This document shows, one piece after another, positions 19,121-29,124 of a stretch of DNA of 44,264 nt (within the stretch, counting starts at the first letter, position 1; every line of letters begins with the position of its first letter). This stretch comes from Crocinitomicaceae bacterium (GTDB lineage Bacteria; Bacteroidota; Bacteroidia; Flavobacteriales_D; Crocinitomicaceae), in the NCBI GenBank assembly GCA_020832365.1, contig JAFIEX010000006.1, positions 1-44,264 on the forward strand, in the 5' to 3' direction. Under the pieces are notes generated by a model. It was not told the origin of the DNA. It searched no databases and saw only the letters and a program-made list of their open reading frames with translations. The translations under genes were made by a program, and so were the position numbers.

Positions 19121-20194
19121 CTAGTACCTCGTTATCAATCCTAGGCCTTGAAAATCTTTGAGTTCTTCCTCTCCAAGGAACACTGTGTCTCCACCAAATC
19201 TTAAATTGTGCTCAATCATTTCATCGATTATATCATCGATTACACCTTTATCATGTGCCTTATCGGTGGCTACAAGTTCAATTCTGTTGTCCACAATTTG
19301 AGCGGGCTTAAACAACCCTTTTTGAACGAAAAGTGTTTTACCCTTACCATTCAGAATAGAGAACCAAATATCATTTACATCACTTTTAAACTTACCCGTT
19401 CCAACTGCTGTTTTCAATTCCTGAATTCTTGCTGCATTTCTCTCACGAATAATATTTTCTACTAACTTCCAAGTCTCCTCTACAATGTGATGCGCCCGAT
19501 CTCTGTTTCTGTTTTTATTCAAATGACCAATAATAATATCTTTATTATCAGCAATTTGCATATACTCTGAATAAGCAGACTCTTCTGATGTAATCACAAC
19601 TGGCAGCGGGTGTGACTGCACAACTTCATTCACTACCTTATCAATTCTATTGAAGAATTCTTGCACTAAGTTTGTTTGTTTCTGCGCATTGGATAATTCG
19701 GCACCAGATGTAGAGTATAAACTATCATTTACAATTGGAAATGGCACGCCTAACTCTTGTATCACTTTGTTGTTATGCGCCTCAATCATTCTTGCTTCAT
19801 TTCTGCTCAGTACAAGCACATAATAATTGGATTCTAAGTGAGTTGCACGAACCAAGTCTCTTGTTGCAAATGTATTGTCAATCACTGTTCTATTTTCTAC
19901 AGCAATTGGCAGTCTAGTAAATTCCGAAATACCATCGTCATTCACAAATATCACCAAAGACTCTTGGTTATAGTTATGGTCAATTTCTTCCACTAACTCA
20001 TTAAGCTTTTCCATGATAGGCCACACAAATCGCTTGTCATAGTCGTTATTTAATCGCTCTTCTACTTCTTTAACCAAATTCTTCAATAGAAGTGGATCTT
20101 TTTGATTGTCAGGCTTAGTTCTATGTGTGTTCATTATAATCGTCACACAGCATTCTGATTGAATGTCTTTTAATCTTTTTAATGTTGGATTCAT
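19121..20194 (-). CDS. baeRF3-like protein (bacterial archaeo-eukaryotic release factor fold)
   Basis: 357 aa; LKRLKDIQSECCVTIIMNTHRTKPDNQKDPLLLKNLVKEVEERL, YYVLVLSRNEARMIE; overall family layout. Confidence 0.7.
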   Translation of the reverse strand: MNPTLKRLKDIQSECCVTIIMNTHRTKPDNQKDPLLLKNLVKEVEERLNNDYDKRFVWPIMEKLNELVEEIDHNYNQESLVIFVNDDGISEFTRLPIAVENRTVIDNTFATRDLVRATHLESNYYVLVLSRNEARMIEAHNNKVIQELGVPFPIVNDSLYSTSGAELSNAQKQTNLVQEFFNRIDKVVNEVVQSHPLPVVITSEESAYSEYMQIADNKDIIIGHLNKNRNRDRAHHIVEETWKLVENIIRERNAARIQELKTAVGTGKFKSDVNDIWFSILNGKGKTLFVQKGLFKPAQIVDNRIELVATDKAHDKGVIDDIIDEMIEHNLRFGGDTVFLGEEELKDFQGLGLITRY

Positions 20195-20293
20195 CTTATA
20201 TAAAAATAATTTTTTCTAAAGTTAATTAGTAAAAGTCTTTGATTATTCTAAAAATGCGCAAAAAACTCGAAAAGATGTTAAAAAATCATTTTT

Positions 20294-21061
20294 TTAGCGA
20301 ATAAAAACCCATTCTTGGTCAGTAGAATGTTCCTCGCTAAACATGTATCCATCCACATTGTAGCCCTTCAAGTTTTCCAAGTTGGTATAATTACCTTGAA
20401 TAATTTCCTTAGCCATCACCCCTCTGGCGTGCTTGGCATACATCATGATCACTTTCAACTGCTCCCCTTTCCAGTCTTTAAATACAGGAGTAATAATCTT
20501 CGCATTGGTATTTTTAAATTTAACAGCTTTGCTGTATTCTGTGGATGCCAAATTGACCAAGGTATCATTTTCAGACAAAACACTGTTTAACTGATCTGTA
20601 ATCTTATTTCCCCAAAACTGGTATAAGTTTTTTTGACTTTTACTTAGTTCCAGTTTTGTCCCCATCTCCAAACGATAGGGATACATCAAATCCAAGGGGC
20701 GCAATAAACCATATAAGCCAGATAAAATAAACAATTGTTTTTGCGCATTTTCAAAATCTTCTTTACGCCAAGAAGCCACATCCAAACCTTTATAAACCTC
20801 ACCGGTAAAAACCGTAACAGCTGGTTGGACCAAATCAGATTTTTCTTTTGGTGTTATCCAATTCTGATAACGCTCAAAATTTAACTCCGCTAAATTCAAT
20901 GACAACTTCATTAATTCTTGTAAATCATTCAGCTTCATTTTTTGCAGCTTTTTCACCAATACCTCTGTTTCATGCTGAAAAACAGGTAATGATGTTATTG
21001 GTGTCTTTATGTTTTGCTCAAAATCAAGGGATTTAGCAGGTGAAATGATGACTTTTAACAT
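20294..21061 (-). CDS. yaaA: Peroxide stress protein YaaA (DUF328)
   Basis: MLKVIISPAKSLDF, LSGLYGLLRPLDLMYPYRLEMGTKL, KHARGVMAKEII. Confidence 0.95.
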   Translation of the reverse strand: MLKVIISPAKSLDFEQNIKTPITSLPVFQHETEVLVKKLQKMKLNDLQELMKLSLNLAELNFERYQNWITPKEKSDLVQPAVTVFTGEVYKGLDVASWRKEDFENAQKQLFILSGLYGLLRPLDLMYPYRLEMGTKLELSKSQKNLYQFWGNKITDQLNSVLSENDTLVNLASTEYSKAVKFKNTNAKIITPVFKDWKGEQLKVIMMYAKHARGVMAKEIIQGNYTNLENLKGYNVDGYMFSEEHSTDQEWVFIR

Positions 21062-21071
21062 GATACAATAT

Positions 21072-21887
21072 TTATTTTAGTTGAACACAATTTACAAATC
21101 CATTATCTAATCCGAAATCAATGGCGGGATTTTTCTCAAAGATACCAAACATGGTAGATCCAGAACCTGTCATGGCAGCATAAATAGCTCCATTATTCAT
21201 CAATTTTTCTTTGAGGGTTTTTAACTTTGGGAACTGTTGCATTATGGGGGCCTCAAAATCATTAACTAATACATTTTGCCAATCTTCTAGAGGACACTCT
21301 ATAATTTGCAGCAATTGCTGTTCTGGAAGCTTTGGCTGAATTGAACCATAAGCCATTTGAGTACTTATATGCGTTCCATCATTAACAAGCATCAGAAATT
21401 TCCCTCCTAAATCGAGGCTCATGGGCAGCAAAATTTCGCCTCTCCCTGTTGCTAGTTGAGCCGTATTACTAACAAAAAATGGACAATCACTACCCAACTT
21501 ACTTGCATAATCGCGCAATTGATTTTCTGACAAATTCAAATCAAATAAATCATTTAGTAAAATTAAGGTATATGTGCCGTTAGAAGAGCCTCCACCAAGT
21601 CCACCACCCATCGGAATTGCCTTGTGCACGTGAATTTTCAATGGTGGAATATCGAAATTTTGACGCAATAAAGCAATGGCTTTAAAAATTAAATTATCTT
21701 CCCATTTGCCAGGTATTTTAGTTCCAGAAAAAGATATTTCGTCATTTGCTTGTTTGCCTGGTACTATTTCTAATATATCATTAATTGGTACAGGATACAT
21801 CACTGAAGCAACCTCATGGTAGCCATCTGACCTTTTGGCTATTACCTGAAGCCCTAAGTTTATTTTACAATTTGGAAAAACAACCAT
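21072..21887 (-). CDS. ispE: 4-diphosphocytidyl-2-C-methyl-D-erythritol kinase
   Basis: GHMP kinase motif IPMGGGLGGGSSNG and SGSGSTMFGIF-like C-terminal motif. Confidence 0.95.
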   Translation of the reverse strand: MVVFPNCKINLGLQVIAKRSDGYHEVASVMYPVPINDILEIVPGKQANDEISFSGTKIPGKWEDNLIFKAIALLRQNFDIPPLKIHVHKAIPMGGGLGGGSSNGTYTLILLNDLFDLNLSENQLRDYASKLGSDCPFFVSNTAQLATGRGEILLPMSLDLGGKFLMLVNDGTHISTQMAYGSIQPKLPEQQLLQIIECPLEDWQNVLVNDFEAPIMQQFPKLKTLKEKLMNNGAIYAAMTGSGSTMFGIFEKNPAIDFGLDNGFVNCVQLK

Positions 21888-22040
21888 TCTTAAATATTGG
21901 ATTCGCTAATATAAATAGAATACAAAGGTAATTGTTCAACTATTTCAACAAATTAATGCCCTAGATAGAAACACATTCCTTATAAAAGGATAGGTTGAAC
22001 CAACATTTTTTGTAACTTTCGCCCCACAAAAAAGCATATT

Positions 22041-22994
22041 ATGGCAACATTTTTAGACTTTGAAGAACCATTGAAAGCGTTAGAAGATCAAATTGCAAAA
22101 GCAAAAGAGATAGCAAAAGACGCAGAATTAGATATGACCGATAAATTAAAAGAGCTCGAAGGTAAATTAGCCAAAAAAACAGAAGAGATTTTTTCCAATC
22201 TGACGCCTTGGCAAAGGGTACAATTATCGCGTCATCCTGAAAGACCATATACCTTAGCTTACATCAACGCCATTACAAACGGAACTTTTCAAGAATTACA
22301 TGGTGATCGCAATGTCAAAGACGACAAAGCGATGGTTGGTGGATTCGGATTAGTAGATGGAAACACTGTTATGTTCATTGGTCAGCAAAAAGGTATGAAT
22401 ACCAAAATGCGTCAATACCGTAATTTCGGAATGGCCAATCCTGAAGGCTACAGAAAAGCATTGCGTTTGATGAAATTAGCTGAGAAATTCAATAAGCCGA
22501 TTGTCACATTAATAGATACGCCTGGTGCATTCCCTGGATTGGAAGCAGAGGAAAGAGGTCAAGGAGAAGCAATTGCGCGCAACATATACGAAATGATGAA
22601 TATTAAGGTACCAATTATTTGTATCATCATTGGAGAAGGCGCCTCTGGCGGTGCTTTGGGAATTGGCGTTGGAGATAAAGTTTTAATGTTAGAAAACACT
22701 TGGTATTCTGTCATTTCTCCTGAATCTTGCTCCTCTATTTTGTGGCGCTCTTGGGACTATAAAGAAATCGCAGCAGAGGCTCTGAAATTAACTTCTGAGG
22801 ACATGAAAAAGCTAAAACTAATTGATGGCATAATCAAAGAACCATTAGGAGGAGCGCATCGTCACCATGAAGAAACTTACAGTATTGTAAAACGAGAAAT
22901 TAAACGTCAAATTACGCTTTTAAATAAATTAAAGCCAGAGGAACGATGTGCCAAGAGAATTGATAAATTCTGTAATATGGGAGTGACAAAGTAG
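22041..22994 (+). CDS. accA: Acetyl-CoA carboxylase carboxyltransferase subunit alpha
   Basis: [59 protein letters not shown]. Confidence 0.97.
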   Translation: MATFLDFEEPLKALEDQIAKAKEIAKDAELDMTDKLKELEGKLAKKTEEIFSNLTPWQRVQLSRHPERPYTLAYINAITNGTFQELHGDRNVKDDKAMVGGFGLVDGNTVMFIGQQKGMNTKMRQYRNFGMANPEGYRKALRLMKLAEKFNKPIVTLIDTPGAFPGLEAEERGQGEAIARNIYEMMNIKVPIICIIIGEGASGGALGIGVGDKVLMLENTWYSVISPESCSSILWRSWDYKEIAAEALKLTSEDMKKLKLIDGIIKEPLGGAHRHHEETYSIVKREIKRQITLLNKLKPEERCAKRIDKFCNMGVTK

Positions 22995-23049
22995 GGTTTT
23001 AGGATTGTGGGATTGTAGATTTCGCTTCGCGGCTGCCTTAGGCGGTGGG

Positions 23050-23222
23050 ATGTTTGGACTTTGGGACTTTGAGACTTTAGGATTTTAGGATTTTAGGACT
23101 TTAAGATTTTAGGACTTTAAGACTTTAGGATTTTGAGACTTTAGGATTTTGAGACTTTAGGGTTTTGAGACTTTAGGGTTTTGAGACTTTAGGGTTTTGA
23201 GACTTTAGGATTTTAGGACTTA
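23050..23222. repeat. Degenerate tandem repeat (8/16-bp unit, GACTTTAGGRTTTTGA-like)
   Basis: Repeated gactttag/gattttga/ggttttga blocks; the last units (ttagggttttgagact) are near-identical. Confidence 0.9.
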
Positions 23223-23474
23223 TAGTAACTTGAAAAACGCGTTTAATACTAACGGGATCTTACTTTCTTTAGCTAACTTGTCAGAGGTTTACATCGAATC
23301 AGGTTGGAACGATTAAGCTAAGTAGAGCATTTTTAACGCTTCATATGATCTGTTGATGCTGGGGTTATATGCAAATATTAATTTTCCTGAATTAACAGCG
23401 GTTGAAAGAATTTTATTACTTTTAAAATATGGTAAGATTCTTGATTTTATCATAAAAATTTAAAATATCAAAAA

Positions 23475-24200
23475 ATGAAAAACTTAACAGCCGCTATTTT
23501 TGCGCTAGCTATAGTCTTAGCTGCCTTTCTTTTAGGAAAATCTTATGTTGACCGTGCAAAACCAGCAGGAAACATTTCTGTAACTGGTCTTGGAAATGCT
23601 GATTTTACATCAGATTTAATTGTTTGGGAGGGTGAATTTAGTCGATTTAACCCGAATCTATCTGAAGCTTTTGCAGGTTTAAAAGAAGACCGCGAGAAAG
23701 TAAGAAATTATCTCACTAACAAAGGAATTAAAGCAAAAAGTATTGTTTTCCTATCTGTCAATACTTACGAAAGGAGAAAAAGTGAATATTTCGAAGGTAA
23801 ATATATTGGCGAAAGATTTGAGGGGTATGAACTATCACAGCGGGTTAAGATCGAGTCTGATGATGTAGAAATGGTAGAAAGTGTTTCTAGAGAAATAACG
23901 GAACTACTGAATCAAGGTGTACAATTCAGAAGTTATTCCCCTAGGTATTATTATACGAAACTAGCCGATTTAAAAATAGAGATGATTTCTCAAGCCACAG
24001 AAGACGCGAAAAATCGTGCAGAACAAATTGCTGTTTACAGTGGTGCAAAACTAGGTAAGTTAATTTCGGCTAGAATGGGCGTATTTCAAATCACTGGTCA
24101 AAACAGCGGTGAAGAATTTTCATGGGGTGGTAACTTCAACACTTCAGATAAAAATAAAACAGCCTCAATTACCATGCGCTTAGAATACGACGTGAAATAA
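23475..24200 (+). CDS. SIMPL domain-containing protein (DUF541)
   Basis: 241 aa; ISVTGLGNADFTSDLIVWEGEFS, signal-anchor N-terminus, AEQIAVYSGAKLGKLISA. Confidence 0.85.
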   Translation: MKNLTAAIFALAIVLAAFLLGKSYVDRAKPAGNISVTGLGNADFTSDLIVWEGEFSRFNPNLSEAFAGLKEDREKVRNYLTNKGIKAKSIVFLSVNTYERRKSEYFEGKYIGERFEGYELSQRVKIESDDVEMVESVSREITELLNQGVQFRSYSPRYYYTKLADLKIEMISQATEDAKNRAEQIAVYSGAKLGKLISARMGVFQITGQNSGEEFSWGGNFNTSDKNKTASITMRLEYDVK

Positions 24201-24207
24201 TTGATCT

Positions 24208-24624
24208 ATGAGTAACTTGTTTAAATATTTTATTTTATCCGTATGTTTTGCTTTTCTTTCCAACTCATTTGCGCAAGATGTTCGGTCTCAAAGCGGCAAA
24301 CTCGAAGGACGTTGGAATGGAGATAGTTACAGAGATCATGCAGGAAGACTAGTTTATCGCATGGACAACAGCGGTAATGTCCGAGATGCTAGTGGCAAAC
24401 TTGTTATGCGTTTTAGCAACGGAACTTTTAGAGATGCAAGTGGGCGTTCTATTGGTAGAATTAGCGACAAAGGAGAAGTTAGAAGTGACAACGGTCGATT
24501 AATGGGACGAATTTCAGATAAAGGTGAAGTTAGAAATGCTTCCGGCTCACTAATGGGTAGAGTTGGCAGTTTATCAAAAGAACAAGCTGCAGTGACTTTC
24601 TTTTTTTGGGATAATATTCAGTAG
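24208..24624 (+). CDS. Exported repeat protein (beta-flower-like short repeats)
   Basis: Signal peptide (FLSNSFAQ) and tandem degenerate units such as GRISDKGEVRSDNGRLM / GRISDKGEVRNASGSLM; family call tentative. Confidence 0.6.
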   Translation: MSNLFKYFILSVCFAFLSNSFAQDVRSQSGKLEGRWNGDSYRDHAGRLVYRMDNSGNVRDASGKLVMRFSNGTFRDASGRSIGRISDKGEVRSDNGRLMGRISDKGEVRNASGSLMGRVGSLSKEQAAVTFFFWDNIQ

Positions 24625-24846
24625 AACAATAATCTATTTCGTTACACCTAATTGATTCAACAAATTGATTGAACTCAAATAGCTTTTTAAAAACTATTGG
24701 CACCAATATAACTTAACACTTCAATGTTAATCAATTTGTCAGCCACTTTTCGTAGGCGTTGTATTTTTCTTTTTTTTTGTTGTCTAATAGATTTAGCAAA
24801 ATGAATACTTTCCTTTATCGGAGAGAGCTATTCTTAGCGTAATAAT

Positions 24847-25749
24847 ATGAATTGTCGTATCCTATTTTTCTTGTTGGGCGTTTCACTTTTTGTGACAAAT
24901 AATTCTTTTACTCAAGTGAAGGAATTCGATATGCTAGAGCTGAAATACAGCCAAGGATTGTATAGACAAGTGCATAAAAAAGCAAGAAAATTACTGGATG
25001 TTCCTGACCATGATTACTCCATGTTGCCTAGGTATTACTATGCTATAACTGCGCTGCAATTAGCCCAAAACGACAGGTGGTTTAGACGAAATCAAGGTGT
25101 TATAAAAGATGCTAGGGAATATTTAGTTGGGCTAAATAGAACAATCGATGGCAGAAGACTGCTTTTGGCGCATCAGGAAGAAATGAGTGCGCTAAAAAAT
25201 GATCTTAAACAATGGGCTTCTGATGCAAAAGTTCAAGGAGACACTAAAAAATTTGATTGGATACAAAATCTATTAGAAGAAATATTCAAGGATATCCCAA
25301 GCATTGAAAAAATTGAAGAAACTCCAATTACCAAACCCTTTGCAAAAGACATTTCGATTTCCGCCAAACGAGCTTTACTTATTGCAGAATCACAAAAACA
25401 TTTAGGTACACCTTATAAATGGGCAGGAGTCGACCCTAAAGGCTTCGATTGCAGTGGTTTTACTTACTATTTAATGAAAGAATATTTTAACCAAGAATTA
25501 TCGCGAAGGTCAAAAGACCAATATGTCCAAGGCAAAAAAGTAAAACGAAAAAACGTTCAACCTGGCGACTTTGTGTTTTTTGATAATGGTTCAGGTATTT
25601 CTCATGTTGGTATAATTATTAAAAATGCGGATAATGAGCTATTGATGATTCATTCTAGCACGAGCCAAGGTATATCTATAGTTGACATCGAGAAGTCCTC
25701 TTACTGGAAACCAAGACTTTATGGCTTTGCCACTTTTTTAGCAGAATAA
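24847..25749 (+). CDS. NlpC/P60 (C40) family cell-wall peptidase
   Basis: GTPYKWAGVDPKGFDCSGFTYYLM and GDFVFFDNGSGISHVGIII catalytic motifs; signal peptide. Confidence 0.93.
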   Translation: MNCRILFFLLGVSLFVTNNSFTQVKEFDMLELKYSQGLYRQVHKKARKLLDVPDHDYSMLPRYYYAITALQLAQNDRWFRRNQGVIKDAREYLVGLNRTIDGRRLLLAHQEEMSALKNDLKQWASDAKVQGDTKKFDWIQNLLEEIFKDIPSIEKIEETPITKPFAKDISISAKRALLIAESQKHLGTPYKWAGVDPKGFDCSGFTYYLMKEYFNQELSRRSKDQYVQGKKVKRKNVQPGDFVFFDNGSGISHVGIIIKNADNELLMIHSSTSQGISIVDIEKSSYWKPRLYGFATFLAE

Positions 25750-25750
25750 A

Positions 25751-26311
25751 ATGAAAGAAATTGTAGCGGAAACAGTTGAAAATTTAAAAGCGGGGAAGAC
25801 TATCCTTTACCCTACCGACACCATTTGGGGCCTAGGTTGTGATGCATTAAATCCAGATGCAATTCAAGAAGTTTACTTATTAAAAGAGCGACCTAAAAAT
25901 AAAAGTTTTATTGTTTTAGTGGACAGTGTTCCAATGCTCGAACGATACATCCAAAAAATTCCTGAAGTGTGTTACGACATTATCGATTTATCAGCCAAAC
26001 CTACTACCATAATTTATGACAATCCTTTACAGCTTCCGGATATTTTATTGGCTGAAGATGGTTCTATAGGCATTAGAGTAACAAATGATCCGTTTTGTAA
26101 AGCTGTTATCCAAAGGTTTAAAAAACCTATTGTTTCCACAAGTGCAAATATTAGTGGTGCGCCAAATGCCACTTGCTTTGATGAAATTGATCCAAAAATT
26201 ATTAAAAACGTAGATTACATAGCTAAATGGAGAACAAAAGAAAAAATGATCACTCCTTCAGCGATTATCAAAATTGACAGTAGCGCTAATATTCAAATCA
26301 TTAGAAAATAG
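25751..26311 (+). CDS. L-threonylcarbamoyladenylate synthase (TsaC/Sua5/YrdC family)
   Basis: GKTILYPTDTIWGLGCDALN, KPIVSTSANISGAPN. Confidence 0.93.
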   Translation: MKEIVAETVENLKAGKTILYPTDTIWGLGCDALNPDAIQEVYLLKERPKNKSFIVLVDSVPMLERYIQKIPEVCYDIIDLSAKPTTIIYDNPLQLPDILLAEDGSIGIRVTNDPFCKAVIQRFKKPIVSTSANISGAPNATCFDEIDPKIIKNVDYIAKWRTKEKMITPSAIIKIDSSANIQIIRK

Positions 26312-26424
26312 CAATTAGACATAAATGAATGACAAAATGTGGTCTTTCCATTGGTTTGACTGACAGAATGTCTATTTTTATTAGATGGCAATATTATTGC
26401 AGAAAAGAACAAAAATCTTGTAAA

Positions 26425-27039
26425 ATGGAAGAAGCGAAAAAACAGCAGGAAGAAATAGAAAAGCAAAATACGTCTGAAAATACATCTGACGAAAAAACTG
26501 CAAGTGCAGATAAAGAATTGCAAGAAGAACAAGTAGAAAAAACAGCTACAGAAACAGCGGAAAATTCTTCAAAAGATGAGGAGCAAGAAGTTAAGGAATT
26601 ATCTGAAGCAGAAAAATACCAGCAATTAAATGATAAATACCTAAGGCTTTATTCTGACTTTGATAATTTCCGCAAGCGAACAATGAAAGAAAAAGCCGAT
26701 TTAGTGCTCAATGCTGGTCAAGGTGTTATAAAAGATTTACTGCCAGTACTAGATGATTTTGAAAGAGCCATCGAATCCAACACCAAGTCAGAGGATTTGG
26801 AAGGACTAAAGCAAGGCTTTGAATTAATCTATAATAAGTTCCAAGGAATTTTGAAGCAAAAAGGACTAAAAGAAATGTCTTGTAAAGGAGAGTCCTTTAA
26901 TGCAGACGTTCATGAGGCAATTACGAATATTCCAGCACCAACTGAAGATGACAAAGGTAAAGTAATCGATGTTATTGAAAAAGGCTACTACCTTAACGAA
27001 AAGGTGATTCGATATGCCAAAGTTGTGGTTGGTCAATAA
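26425..27039 (+). CDS. grpE: Nucleotide exchange factor GrpE
   Basis: KYLRLYSDFDNFRKRTMKEK, LLPVLDDFERAI, FNADVHEAITNIP; the ORF starts at 26329 but the ATG at 26425 (MEEAKKQQ) is the more plausible start. Confidence 0.93.
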   Translation: MEEAKKQQEEIEKQNTSENTSDEKTASADKELQEEQVEKTATETAENSSKDEEQEVKELSEAEKYQQLNDKYLRLYSDFDNFRKRTMKEKADLVLNAGQGVIKDLLPVLDDFERAIESNTKSEDLEGLKQGFELIYNKFQGILKQKGLKEMSCKGESFNADVHEAITNIPAPTEDDKGKVIDVIEKGYYLNEKVIRYAKVVVGQ

Positions 27040-27048
27040 GTATAGGTA

Positions 27049-28161
27049 ATGAGTGAAAAAAGAGATTATTATGAAGTTTTAGGTGTTGGTAAAAATGCCA
27101 ATGAGTCTGAAATTAAAAAAGCTTATCGGAAGTTGGCGTTGAAGTACCACCCAGATAAGAACCCAGATGACGCCGCAGCTGAGGCGAAATTTAAAGAAGC
27201 AGCAGAAGCATACGAAGTATTAAGTAACCCCGAAAAAAAACAGCGCTATGATCGTTTTGGTCACGCTGGAGTTGGCGGTGCTGCTGGCGGCGGTTACGGT
27301 GGGATGAATATGGATGACATCTTCTCACAATTTGGTGATATTTTTGGAGGTGCGTTCGGCGGTGGTGGAAGACAATCATCAAGACAAAGAACCGCTCGAG
27401 GAACAAATCTACGGGTAAAACTAAAGCTAACTTTGGAAGAAATTTCTGAAGGCGTTAAAAAGAAAATTAAAGTTAATAAGCTAGTTAATGCCGAAGTTGT
27501 AACTTTCAAGGATTGCGGAACATGTAAAGGGACAGGGAGAGTAACACGTATGACCCAAACCTTCCTTGGCGCCATGCAAACTGCTTCTACTTGCCCCACT
27601 TGTGAAGGAACTGGAAAAATCATTGACAAAAGACCAGCTGGTGCAGATGCAAATGGCTTGAGACGAGAGGAAGATGTCATTGAAATTGATATCCCTGCGG
27701 GAGTTGAGGACGGCATGCAACTAAGCGTATCTGGAAAAGGAAATGCAGGTCCATTCAATGGAATTCCTGGCGATTTATTGGTTGTGATTGAGGAAATTCC
27801 GCATGAAAGTCTTAGACGAGACGGGCAAAACTTACACTACGAAGCTTTCATCAGTTTTATTGACGCCACACTTGGAGGATCCATTGAAGTTCCCACGCTA
27901 ACTGGCAAAGCAAAAATCAAGATAGAACCGGGTACACAAAGTGGAAAAATGCTTAGACTTAAAGGAAAAGGGCTACCAAGTGTACAATTCTATGGAACAG
28001 GTGATTTATTTGTTCACATCAATGTTTGGACACCAAAAAGTGTAACCAAAGAGGAAGAAAAATTATTAGAAAAATTAAGGAACAGCGAAAGTTTTATTCC
28101 TAATCCTGATGGCAAAGAAAAAGGATTTTTTCAGCGTGTCAAGGATATGTTCAGTAATTGA
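27049..28161 (+). CDS. dnaJ: Chaperone protein DnaJ
   Basis: J domain with HPD, G/F region, reduced zinc region with CGTCKGTG and CPTCEGTG, C-terminal substrate-binding domain. Confidence 0.96.
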   Translation: MSEKRDYYEVLGVGKNANESEIKKAYRKLALKYHPDKNPDDAAAEAKFKEAAEAYEVLSNPEKKQRYDRFGHAGVGGAAGGGYGGMNMDDIFSQFGDIFGGAFGGGGRQSSRQRTARGTNLRVKLKLTLEEISEGVKKKIKVNKLVNAEVVTFKDCGTCKGTGRVTRMTQTFLGAMQTASTCPTCEGTGKIIDKRPAGADANGLRREEDVIEIDIPAGVEDGMQLSVSGKGNAGPFNGIPGDLLVVIEEIPHESLRRDGQNLHYEAFISFIDATLGGSIEVPTLTGKAKIKIEPGTQSGKMLRLKGKGLPSVQFYGTGDLFVHINVWTPKSVTKEEEKLLEKLRNSESFIPNPDGKEKGFFQRVKDMFSN

Positions 28162-28207
28162 TATTCCAAAAGTATAATTAGGAAAACGCTCAAGTTTTAA
28201 AATATGA

Positions 28208-28237
28208 AGCCTAGTGAATTTTCACTGGGCTTTTTTT
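28208..28237. terminator. Intrinsic terminator downstream of dnaJ
   Basis: agcctagtgaa-tt-ttcactgggct followed by a T run. Confidence 0.88.
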
Positions 28238-29066
28238 ATCCGCCTTTTTCCTTTTTTATCCGCTCGTATGCAGATTGGATTTCTTGGAATTTTTGTTTTG
28301 CACTCTCCTGTTCTGAATTACTAAGCTGAGCTACCTTATCTGGGTGATACTGAATAGCAAGTTTTCGATATGCTTTCTTAACCATTGCCAAATCAGCATC
28401 AGGAGTTACGCCTAAAGTTCTGTAGTCCTTTTTGGTGTCTTGCACCGTTCTTTGTTGTCCAAAATGCTGTTGATAACTGTTCTGCTGGCTAACAATACCC
28501 AACCTACTTGAAATATCATTCAATATGCGCTGTTCGGCATTGGATACTGCCCCATCTGCTTGTGCAATACCATGCAAATATTGCATGACTTGAATTCTAA
28601 CTTCCGGTCTAGTTCTAACACGAAATTCATGACAAATTTCAGCAATAGGTAAAAAATCATCATCAATATAACTTTTCAGACCTTTTAAATCTTGGCTATC
28701 GAAATCCGCACCAAATTGTTGTTTTAAAAATGCTTTAACAAAACCCAATTCTGATTTTAAAACTTTATTGTCTGCCTTCATTACTGCCGCAGATAATACT
28801 AAAAGAGATGATTTCAAGGTGTAAGTTGGTCCCTGCTGATAAAACTGCTGAAAGAAATCATTTAAATTTTGGTCTTGATAAGTTGAACTTCTTTGTCTAT
28901 AATTTTGCGTACTATCCTTTTCGTTTAAATATTTGGCAGCTCGTTGAATGTTATCTATAAAAGCACCAAAAATGAAGCCCAAAATGGCACCATAAATATG
29001 CCCCTTGGCTAAAAAGAGCCCCAAACCAGCACCAATCCATTTATAATATCCTACCATCTTTATCAA
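28236..29066 (-). CDS. TerB/DnaJ domain protein (DjlA-like)
   Basis: N-terminal TM-like segment, TerB-like middle, C-terminal [32 protein letters not shown] domain. Confidence 0.88.
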   Translation of the reverse strand: MIKMVGYYKWIGAGLGLFLAKGHIYGAILGFIFGAFIDNIQRAAKYLNEKDSTQNYRQRSSTYQDQNLNDFFQQFYQQGPTYTLKSSLLVLSAAVMKADNKVLKSELGFVKAFLKQQFGADFDSQDLKGLKSYIDDDFLPIAEICHEFRVRTRPEVRIQVMQYLHGIAQADGAVSNAEQRILNDISSRLGIVSQQNSYQQHFGQQRTVQDTKKDYRTLGVTPDADLAMVKKAYRKLAIQYHPDKVAQLSNSEQESAKQKFQEIQSAYERIKKEKGG

Positions 29067-29070
29067 AAAA

Positions 29071-29092
29071 AGGGCGAGACAAATCCCGCCCT
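29071..29092 (-). terminator. Hairpin terminator candidate downstream of htpG
   Basis: agggcg...cgccct inverted repeat between two minus-strand genes. Confidence 0.65.
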
Positions 29093-29124
29093 AAAATTAA
29101 TCTAATTCTCAAAGAAAATAATTA

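Noticed and set aside
23050-23222. Possible CRISPR array
   Set aside because: Units are 8-16 bp, contiguous and degenerate, with no unique spacers and no cas genes.
27294-27758. Long antisense ORF opposite dnaJ (154 aa)
   Set aside because: Fully overlaps a well-supported dnaJ on the other strand; composition is that of a reverse-complement shadow ORF.
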